This document shows, piece by piece, positions 1 to 4,155 of a stretch of DNA of 6,556 nt. The stretch is from Solirubrobacteraceae bacterium (GTDB lineage: Bacteria; Actinomycetota; Thermoleophilia; Solirubrobacterales; Solirubrobacteraceae), in NCBI GenBank assembly GCA_019683665.1, contig JADGIB010000211.1:1-6556 (forward strand). Direction: 5' to 3'. A program made the position numbers and the translations under genes. Each line of letters begins with the position of its first letter. Position 1 is the first letter of the stretch. The notes below the pieces were generated by a model, which was not told the DNA's origin, did no database searches, and was given only the letters and a program-made list of their open reading frames with translations.

Positions 1-246
1 CGCCGCGGCGGGGGCGCCGGCGCCGTCGCCGGCGACGAGCACGAGCGGGGTGAGCGCGCCGCCCGCGCCGGTGGCGGCGAGGATCTCGCGGTTGACCTCG
101 AAGCCCTCGCGGCCGGGCGCGTCGAAGCGGCGCTCGAGCGCGTCGCCGATCCGGGTCGTCGAGGCGGCCCCAGCGAGCGCGAGCAGCAGCCACGCGCCGG
201 CGACGAGGCGCCGGTGCGCGAGGACCCAGCGGGTGAGGGCGGCCAT
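1..246 (-). CDS. MMPL/RND-family membrane transporter, N-terminal fragment (runs off window)
   Basis: The reverse strand from the ATG at 246 is open to the window edge (82 codons). The peptide begins MAALTRWVLAHRRLVAGAWL, followed by a short hydrophobic stretch (about residues 13-28) and then a soluble segment with GDALERRFDAPGREGFEVN. A 'wvlrhrrlvlaaWl' opening, one membrane helix, and a periplasmic or extracellular segment starting near a Ser/Gly-x-F-x-x-P-G-x-E pattern is typical of actinobacterial MMPL transporters, which are about 700-750 aa with 11-12 helices. These use the proton gradient to export lipids, glycolipids or drugs; the substrate cannot be told from this piece. GGGGTAGG (256-263 on the plus strand as its complement) lies 9 bases before the ATG and could be a weak SD. 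The gene is divergent from the glycosyltransferase with a 45-base gap, so the two may share a control region. A lipid or glycolipid export role near glycan genes is inference. Confidence 0.72.
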   Translation of the reverse strand, partial: MAALTRWVLAHRRLVAGAWLLLALAGAASTTRIGDALERRFDAPGREGFEVNREILAATGAGGALTPLVLVAGDGAGAPAAA

Positions 247-277
247 GCGGCCGCGCCTACCCCGCGGCGCCGGCGGC

Positions 278-283
278 TAGCCT
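278..283 (+). promoter_or_regulatory. Possible -10 element of the glycosyltransferase gene
   Basis: TAGCCT fits the minimal actinobacterial -10 (TAnnnT) and ends 8 bases before the GTG at 292. No SD-like sequence precedes that GTG, so transcription would start at or just before the start codon, giving a leaderless or nearly leaderless mRNA. No recognisable -35 lies 17 bases upstream (gcctac). The element overlaps the palindrome GGCTAGCC (275-282). Weak when taken alone; it gains some weight because a similar arrangement precedes the genes at 1530 and 4156. Confidence 0.35.
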
Positions 284-291
284 GCGCCGCC

Positions 292-1476
292 GTGCGTCGA
301 CCGTCCGTCCTCTTCGTCGGCCAGGCCTACTACAACCACTGGTACCTGTCCCGGCGCCTGCGCGAGCTCGGCTGGAAGGCCGACCTCGTGAACATCGACC
401 CGGGCCACCGGGGCCACTACCACGGGGAGGACCGGATGCTCGTCGGGCGCAGCCGGCGCGACCTCGCCCGCCACCTCGCGTTCTTCGCCCGGGCCGCCCG
501 CGAGTACGACGTCTTCCACTTCGCCAACGCCCACGGGCTGCGCTTCGGCGACGCGATCCACGACTTCGTCGCCCACCGCTTCCGCGAGTACGACGAGATC
601 CGCTGGCTGAAGCGGCTGGGCAAGACGATCGTCTACACGACGAACGGCTGCCTCGACGGGGTGTCGCAGTCGAGCTTCCGGGCCTGGCCGTGGTACCCGA
701 CGTGCGACGACTGCGTCTTCCGCGACCGGCCCGACGTCTGCTCGGACGCGCGCAACCTGGCCTGGGGCGAGGTCCGCAACGAGCTGGCCGACTACGTCGC
801 GCTCCTCGGCGGCAACCGCGCCGACCACAACGTCGCGCCCAACGTCCACGAGAACCCGTGGGTCTACTGCCTCGACGAGGACCTGTGGCACCCGGACCTC
901 CTCATCCCCAGCAACTACCGGCTCGGGCTGCGCGAGGAGACGTTCAAGATCTACCACTCGGTCGGCAACGCCGACACGCGCTCGCAGGCGGGGACGATGC
1001 GCAACACGAAGTCGACGCACGTCTACCTGCCGCTCGTCGACGAGCTCAAGGCCGAGGGCCGCGACGTCGAGCTGCTCTTCTTCAAGGACGTGCCGAACCG
1101 CGAGCTGCGCTACTACCAGGCGCAGGCCGACGTGTTCGTCGACATGCTCACCGCCGGGTTCTTCGGCGCGACCGCGCGCGAGGGGATGATGCTCGGCAAG
1201 CCGGTCGTCTGCTACATCAGCCCGCAGTTCCTCGAGCAGATGCGCCGCGAGGTGCCCCAGTACGCCGAGGAGCTGCCGGTCGTCAGCGCGACGCCCGAGA
1301 CGGTCCGCGACGTCCTGATCGACCTCATGGACCACCCCGAGAAGCGGGCCGAGATCGGCCGCCGCTCGCGCGAGTTCGCGGTCAAGTGGCACGGCTCGCG
1401 CGAGGCCGCCCGGGTCTGGGACCGGATCTACCGCGAGCTGCGGGCCGGGACGCTCGAGCCGTCGCCCTGGGGCTGA
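292..1476 (+). CDS. GT-B fold glycosyltransferase (GT4-like) with a four-cysteine insertion
   Basis: Encodes 394 aa. It likely transfers a sugar from a nucleotide-sugar donor in the cytoplasm during polysaccharide or glycan assembly; donor and acceptor are unknown. The N-terminal half starts with a Rossmann strand, PSVLFVGQAYYNHWYLSRRL (4-23), and includes YDVFHFANAHG (72-82), the usual 'DvvHfh' position. The C-terminal half has the donor-site pattern of GT-B enzymes: a QADVFVDMLTAGFFG segment (278-292), then AREGMMLGKPVV (295-306) with a single Glu at 297, and a helical C-terminus. In between is an unusual Cys set, C120, C138, C141 and C150, plus several Trp residues. The GTG at 292 was chosen because family homology starts at once after it. 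An in-frame ATG at 214 would add 26 low-complexity residues and overlap the divergent transporter gene. No SD is visible. The stop is only 15 bases from the -35 of the ilvB promoter. No signal peptide or membrane helix is seen. Confidence 0.85.
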   Translation: MRRPSVLFVGQAYYNHWYLSRRLRELGWKADLVNIDPGHRGHYHGEDRMLVGRSRRDLARHLAFFARAAREYDVFHFANAHGLRFGDAIHDFVAHRFREYDEIRWLKRLGKTIVYTTNGCLDGVSQSSFRAWPWYPTCDDCVFRDRPDVCSDARNLAWGEVRNELADYVALLGGNRADHNVAPNVHENPWVYCLDEDLWHPDLLIPSNYRLGLREETFKIYHSVGNADTRSQAGTMRNTKSTHVYLPLVDELKAEGRDVELLFFKDVPNRELRYYQAQADVFVDMLTAGFFGATAREGMMLGKPVVCYISPQFLEQMRREVPQYAEELPVVSATPETVRDVLIDLMDHPEKRAEIGRRSREFAVKWHGSREAARVWDRIYRELRAGTLEPSPWG

Positions 1477-1491
1477 CCGCTCGAACGGCGC

Positions 1492-1520
1492 TTGGCGCTC
1501 GGCCCGCGCGGGCGTATCAT
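1492..1520 (+). promoter_or_regulatory. Sigma70-type promoter of the ilvB leader/ilvB unit
   Basis: TTGGCG (1492-1497) and TATCAT (1515-1520) are separated by exactly 17 bases. This is the best promoter match in the window and lies in its only sizeable gap. Transcription should begin near 1526-1528, leaving about 265 bases of leader before ilvB. The spacer contains a perfect 12-bp palindrome, GCCCGCGCGGGC (1502-1513), which could be an operator or a chance GC palindrome. The -35 overlaps a small GCGC-TTG-GCGC repeat (1488-1498). Confidence 0.7.
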
Positions 1521-1529
1521 CAGCGAACC

Positions 1530-1544
1530 GTGACCGCGCGTCAC
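1530..1544 (+). repeat. Perfect inverted repeat GTGAC-N5-GTCAC at the predicted 5' end of the ilv mRNA
   Basis: GTGAC (1530-1534) and GTCAC (1540-1544) flank CGCGC. The repeat lies immediately after the predicted transcription start, where it could be a repressor operator in DNA or a 5-bp hairpin in RNA that includes the GTG of the first leader peptide. The sequence shows the symmetry; the function is inferred. Confidence 0.4.
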
Positions 1545-1637
1545 CTCACGCCGCTTCGACTTCCGAGCGCCCTCGCGGGCCTCGGTCGCGGCGTGCGAGT
1601 AGCGCGAGTAGCCGGTCCTCGCATCGGCATTCGCTAG
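1530..1637 (+). CDS. Possible first ilvB leader peptide (35 codons, nearly leaderless GTG)
   Basis: A GTG start lies 9 bases after the TATCAT -10, that is, within a few bases of the predicted transcription start, and reads 35 codons to a TAG. Branched-chain residues come in ordered blocks: Leu at 6, 9, 11, 15 and 18; Val at 22, 24 and 27; Ile at 32 and 34. Several use A/T-ending codons that are rare in the genes here (CTT twice, GTA twice, ATT), as expected of a peptide that senses charged tRNA levels. Against it: 12 of 35 codons end in A or T, so the frame lacks the strong GC3 signal of the window's genes and the stretch could be untranslated RNA; there is no SD, so translation would need leaderless initiation; and Arg (8 residues) is as frequent as the sensed residues. 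A stem-loop (1637-1672) starts exactly at its stop codon. Confidence 0.4.
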   Translation: MTARHLTPLRLPSALAGLGRGVRVARVAGPRIGIR

Positions 1638-1672
1638 GCCGTCCGGGCGCCCCAGGCGCGTTCCGCACGGCC
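1572..1672 (+). promoter_or_regulatory. Set of alternative RNA hairpins in the ilvB leader
   Basis: Several arms can pair in mutually exclusive ways. CTCGC (1572-1576) can pair with GCGAG at 1595-1599 or at 1604-1608, and GCGAG (1604-1608) can instead pair with CTCGC (1618-1622). The two GCGAG copies belong to a 7-base direct repeat, GCGAGTA (1595-1601 and 1604-1610), which codes for Arg-Val steps of the first leader peptide. Further on, GGCCGT (1637-1642) pairs with ACGGCC (1667-1672) around an inner hairpin GCGCC-CCA-GGCGC (1647-1659). No run of T follows any of them, so classical intrinsic termination is not supported. Any switch would act on translation or through Rho. The pairings were found by eye and not by energy calculation. 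Confidence 0.35.
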
Positions 1673-1696
1673 GTCGACCTCGCTGTCCTCCCCTTC

Positions 1697-1710
1697 GAAA
1701 GGAGCGCTCC
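1697..1710 (+). promoter_or_regulatory. Strong ribosome binding site of the second leader peptide, within local dyads
   Basis: GAAAGGAG (1697-1704) lies 6 bases before the ATG at 1711 and is the best SD in the window. It can be masked by CCTT (1692-1695) pairing with AAGG (1699-1702), or by CTCC (1688-1691) pairing with GGAG (1701-1704). GGAGCGCTCC (1701-1710) is a perfect palindrome. GAGCGC plus TCC (1702-1710) can also pair with GGA plus GCGCTC (1781-1790), which contains the ilvB SD, with one bulged G. Confidence 0.6.
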
Positions 1711-1812
1711 ATGCGCGTTCTCGACGACCTCCTCGTACTCGACATCGCCCCCATCGCCGTCGTCCCCACCCGTGCTGAACGGAGGCGCTCGTGCGCGGCG
1801 CGGACCACCTGA
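1711..1812 (+). CDS. Branched-chain-amino-acid-rich leader peptide of ilvB (attenuator peptide)
   Basis: Encodes 33 aa. It begins MRVLDDLLVLDIAPIAVV: 10 of residues 2-18 are Leu, Val or Ile, with a Leu-Leu-Val-Leu run at 7-10 and Val-Val at 17-18, then an Arg-rich tail. A strong SD (AAAGGAG) precedes the ATG. Of the first 20 codons 18 end in G or C, and T dominates the second position, so this part looks truly coded. A short peptide rich in the pathway's end products just ahead of an ilv gene is the hallmark of attenuation, as for E. coli ivbL and ilvL and the C. glutamicum ilvBNC leader. The frame differs from ilvB and overlaps its first 22 bases, stopping at TGA 1810-1812. Thus the ilvB SD (GGAGG, 1781-1785) lies inside the peptide's own coding region. 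Ribosome stalling at the Leu codons (1729-1734) would cover the anti-SD CCTCC (1728-1732) and free that SD. The peptide is likely to act in cis through its translation and not as a product. Confidence 0.75.
   Translation: MRVLDDLLVLDIAPIAVVPTRAERRRSCAARTT
1781..1785 (+). promoter_or_regulatory. ilvB Shine-Dalgarno site embedded in the leader ORF
   Basis: GGAGG lies 5 bases before the ilvB GTG at 1791, inside codons of the second leader peptide. CCTCC at 1728-1732 is its exact complement about 50 bases upstream and could form a sequestering stem. The complementarity is seen in the sequence; its role as a switch is inferred. Confidence 0.65.
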
Positions 1813-3467
1813 TCGCGGCGCTGCGCCGCGAGGGCGTCGACACGGTCTTCGGGATGCCGGGCGGCGCCTCGCTCGCCATCCACGACGCCCTCCACGCGTC
1901 GCCGATCCGCCACGTGCTCGTCCGCCACGAGGCCGGCGCCGGGCACGCCGCGGAGGGGTACGCGAAGGCGAGCGGGCGCGTCGGCGTCGCGCTCGTCACC
2001 AGCGGCCCGGGGGCGACGAACCTCACGACCCCGATCGCCGACGCCTACATGGACTCGGTGCCGACCGTGTTCGTCACCGCGCAGGTGTCGACCGAGCTGC
2101 AGGGGTCGATGGCCTTCCAGGAGACCGACGTCATCGGGCTCACCCACCCGATCGTCAAGCACTCGATCGCCGTCGAGGGGCCCGACGACGTCGCCCGGGC
2201 GATCCACGAGGCGTTCCACCTCGCCCGCACCGGGCGGCCCGGCCCGGTCGTCGTCGACGTCCCGGCCGACGCGTCGAGGGGCCCGGCCCGGCCGGACGCC
2301 GCCTGCGAGCCGCGCCTGCCCGGGTACCGCTCGCGCGTCGTCCCCAACGGCAAGCAGCTGCGCACCGCGGCGGCGGCGATCGCGGCGGCGCGGCGGCCGG
2401 TCCTCTACGCCGGCGGCGGGGTCGTCCACGCGGAGGCGTCGGCCGAGCTGACCGCGCTGGCGCGCGAGCACGACCTGCCGGTCACGACGACGCTCATGGC
2501 CCTCGGGGCCTTCCCGGCCTCCGACCCGCGCTGGCTGGGGATGCTCGGCATGCACGGCACCCGGGTCGCGAACTGGGCGATGGACGAGGCGGACCTCATC
2601 GTCGCCGTCGGCGCCCGCTTCGACGACCGCGTCACCGGCCGCCTGTCGGCGTTCGCGCCCGCGGCGAGGATCGTCCACGTCGACGTCGACGCCGCCGAGA
2701 TCGGCAAGAACGTCGAGGCGCACGTGCCGGTCGTCGGCGACGCCCGCCGGGCGCTGGCCGGGATCGCCCGCGAGCTGGCCGCGCTGGCGCCCGACCCCGG
2801 CCGCCTCGCGCCGTGGTGGGCGCGGATCGAGGCGTGGCGGGCCGAGCACCCGATCGCGCGCCCGGCCGAGCACGGCGACGGCGTCATCGACCCGGAGGCG
2901 ACGCTCGACGCGCTCCAGGCGCTGCTCGACGGCGGCGCGATCGTCACGACCGACGTCGGCCAGCACCAGATGTGGGCGGCCAACCGGCTGCGCTTCGACG
3001 CGCCGCGGCGGTGGCTGACCTCCGGCGGGCTGGGCGCGATGGGGTTCGGCCTGCCGGCCGCGCTCGGCGCCCAGGCCGCCCACCCGGACGCGACCGTCGT
3101 GTGCGTGAGCGGGGACGGGTCGCTGCTCATGAACCTCCAGGAGCTGGCGACCGCCGTCGCGGAGGAGCTGCCGGTGAAGGTGATCCTGCTCGACAACGCC
3201 GCGCTCGGGATGGTGCGCCAGCAGCAGGACCTGTTCTGGGACGGGCGGCGGGCGGCCAGCGGCCTGGCGACGCTCGACTGGGAGCTCGTCGCGCGCGGCT
3301 TCGGGGTGGCGGCGCGCTCGGTCGACGCGCCCGACGAGGTCGACGACGCGCTGCGCGAGACGCTCGACGAGCCGGGCCCGGCGCTGCTGCGGGTCGCGAT
3401 CGCGCCCGAGGCGGACTGCCTGCCGATGTTCGTGCCCGGCGGGCCGGCGCGGGAGATGATCGGATGA
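1791..3467 (+). CDS. ilvB: Acetolactate synthase (acetohydroxyacid synthase) catalytic subunit, AHAS I-like
   Basis: Encodes 558 aa, the full size for the family. It condenses two pyruvates to acetolactate, or pyruvate and 2-ketobutyrate to acetohydroxybutyrate: the first common step of Val/Leu and Ile synthesis, cytoplasmic, using ThDP, Mg and FAD. The N-terminal ThDP (PYR) domain carries the catalytic Glu in RHEAGAGHAAEGYA (E47), SGPGATNL (71-78) and FQETDVIGLTHPIVKHS (109-125). The middle FAD domain has GMLGMHGTR (250-258) and GARFDDRVTG (274-283). The C-terminal PP domain has TTDVGQHQMWAAN (386-398), RWLTSGGLGAMGFGLPAA (407-424) and the metal-ThDP motif GDGSLLMN...LLDN (441-469). MVRQQQDLFW (474-483) has Gln478 where most AHAS enzymes have the specificity Trp (RQWQ); E. 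coli AHAS I also has Gln there and shares the HQQQ pattern. The GTG follows GGAGG. Expression is probably set by the leader at 1530-1812. No ilvN or ilvC follows, so the regulatory subunit must lie elsewhere if present. Confidence 0.95.
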   Translation: MRGADHLIAALRREGVDTVFGMPGGASLAIHDALHASPIRHVLVRHEAGAGHAAEGYAKASGRVGVALVTSGPGATNLTTPIADAYMDSVPTVFVTAQVSTELQGSMAFQETDVIGLTHPIVKHSIAVEGPDDVARAIHEAFHLARTGRPGPVVVDVPADASRGPARPDAACEPRLPGYRSRVVPNGKQLRTAAAAIAAARRPVLYAGGGVVHAEASAELTALAREHDLPVTTTLMALGAFPASDPRWLGMLGMHGTRVANWAMDEADLIVAVGARFDDRVTGRLSAFAPAARIVHVDVDAAEIGKNVEAHVPVVGDARRALAGIARELAALAPDPGRLAPWWARIEAWRAEHPIARPAEHGDGVIDPEATLDALQALLDGGAIVTTDVGQHQMWAANRLRFDAPRRWLTSGGLGAMGFGLPAALGAQAAHPDATVVCVSGDGSLLMNLQELATAVAEELPVKVILLDNAALGMVRQQQDLFWDGRRAASGLATLDWELVARGFGVAARSVDAPDEVDDALRETLDEPGPALLRVAIAPEADCLPMFVPGGPAREMIG

Positions 3468-3601
3468 GGCGCCCGTCGAAGGAGCGGCGGACGCCCTGCC
3501 GGCCCGCGCCGTGCCCCCGGGGCCGCGCGCGCTCGCGCTGGGAGCGCCCGGCGGCGCCGGCCGTGTGCAAGCGGCCGCGCTGCCCGGGCCGCCCGGCGTG
3601 A
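3464..3601 (+). CDS. Possible 45-aa Cys/Arg/Pro-rich small protein coupled to ilvB
   Basis: The ATG overlaps the ilvB stop (ATGA, 3464-3467), the classic layout for translational coupling, and the frame runs 45 codons to a TGA. All 45 sense codons end in G or C, while A/T occurs freely at first and second positions, which resembles coding periodicity. The peptide has four Cys in a symmetric pattern: C12-x4-C17, then C35-x4-C40, in RTPCRPAPCPRG and AVCKRPRCPGRP. This could bind a metal. I recognise no family, and it is not an ilvN small subunit (too short, no ACT domain). Doubts: the region is extremely GC-rich, so long open frames and Arg/Pro/Ala-rich translations arise by chance, and it occupies the only space between two convergent genes. 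Treat as a candidate. Confidence 0.3.
   Translation: MRRPSKERRTPCRPAPCPRGRARSRWERPAAPAVCKRPRCPGRPA
3558..3577. terminator. Weak candidate stem-loop between convergent ilvB and GNAT genes
   Basis: CGGCCG (3558-3563) and CGGCCG (3572-3577) are complementary arms of a 6-bp stem around an 8-base loop. A separate palindrome, GCCCGGGC, follows at 3582-3589. The position between two convergent genes is where a bidirectional terminator would sit, but no T-run follows on either strand. In DNA this GC-rich such repeats are common, so the call is tentative. Confidence 0.2.
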
Positions 3602-3611
3602 CGCGCGCGGG

Positions 3612-4076
3612 TCAGCCCGCGAGGCGCTCCATCAGCAGCGTCCGGCCGCCGGCGAGCTCGCCGCAGCGGCGGAACCCGGTCTTCTCGTAGACGCGGATCG
3701 CGCGCGCGTTGTGGGCGAAGACCTGCAGCCACACGCGCCGCAGGCCGCGCTCCTCGAACGCGACGCGCAGCAGCGCCCGCACCGCCTCGGTGCCGAGCCC
3801 GCGCCCGCGCGCGTCGGCCGCGCCGATGCGGATGCGCAGCTCGGCCTCGTCGCCGTCGACGAGCAGCTGGCAGGTGCCGACGAGCCGGCCGTCCTCGCGG
3901 ATCGCGCAGATGAGCACGTCGTCGCGGGCCGGGTCGGTCACGCGGCGGAACCAGGCGTCGTGCTCGGCCCGCGAGACGGGCCGGAACGTCGCGCTCTGCT
4001 CCACGAGCTCGCGGTCGTTGATCCAGGCGAAGAGGGTGTCGGAGTCCTCGTCGCGCAGCGGCTCGAGGGTGATCAC
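3612..4076 (-). CDS. GNAT-family N-acetyltransferase (RimJ/RimL or PseH-like)
   Basis: Encodes 154 aa, a normal length for a single GNAT domain. It transfers an acyl group, usually acetyl from acetyl-CoA, to an amine; in this setting an amino sugar is a reasonable guess. The N-terminus reads ITLEPLRDEDSDTLFAWIND (2-21), followed by FRPVSRAEHDAWFRRV (31-46), the arrangement of the Acetyltransf_3/PseH group. The acetyl-CoA pyrophosphate loop is seen in ARGRGLGTEAV (89-99), and the closing motif in NARAIRVYEKTGFRR (123-137). The GTG at 4076 was chosen because the family's first strand starts right there. Longer in-frame starts would add an Arg-rich tail and overlap the divergent methyltransferase. 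A weak GGGAG lies 19 bases upstream (complement of 4096-4100), and CATGAT (complement of 4110-4115) could be a poor -10. It is convergent with ilvB and divergent from the methyltransferase. PseH-like use on a nucleotide sugar is inference; protein N-terminal acetylation is the main alternative. Confidence 0.85.
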   Translation of the reverse strand: MITLEPLRDEDSDTLFAWINDRELVEQSATFRPVSRAEHDAWFRRVTDPARDDVLICAIREDGRLVGTCQLLVDGDEAELRIRIGAADARGRGLGTEAVRALLRVAFEERGLRRVWLQVFAHNARAIRVYEKTGFRRCGELAGGRTLLMERLAG

Positions 4077-4139
4077 GCGCGCGCGTCGTCGTCGTCTCCC
4101 ACGCCCCCCATCATGCGCCGCGCCGGCGGGAGGCGCAAG

Positions 4140-4145
4140 TACCCT
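4140..4145 (+). promoter_or_regulatory. Possible -10 element of the methyltransferase cassette
   Basis: TACCCT fits TAnnnT and ends 10 bases before the ATG at 4156, which has no SD. This suggests a very short or absent 5' UTR for the first gene of the three-gene cassette. No clear -35 is seen. Confidence 0.35.
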
Positions 4146-4155
4146 GCGGCCAGCC

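Noticed and set aside
214..291. Longer N-terminus of the glycosyltransferase from the ATG at 214
   Set aside because: The added 26 residues are Arg/Ala/Pro-rich, precede the family's first strand, and overlap the divergent transporter start.
277..1392. A 371-codon open frame on the minus strand across the glycosyltransferase
   Set aside because: Low-complexity Val/Ala/Asp/Glu-rich translation opposite a gene with clear GT-B motifs; a GC-bias shadow.
1637..1672. The stem-loop as an intrinsic terminator
   Set aside because: No T-run follows the stem; a role in translation control or Rho-dependent control remains possible.
1428..3083. A 551-codon open frame on the minus strand across ilvB and its leader
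   Set aside because: It is antisense to a certain ilvB. Its Arg/Asp/Val/Gly-rich translation matches no family and is the usual mirror of a high-GC3 gene.
1791..3467. ilvB as a glycan enzyme of the YerE type (ThDP-dependent branched-sugar synthesis), because glycan genes surround it
   Set aside because: The AHAS-specific segments (DVGQHQMWAAN, GMLGMHG, GARFDDRVTG) and the branched-chain leader peptide point to true acetolactate synthase.
4076..4096. Alternating CG run followed by four GTC repeats as a functional repeat
   Set aside because: Short simple-sequence run in very GC-rich intergenic DNA; nothing supports a function.
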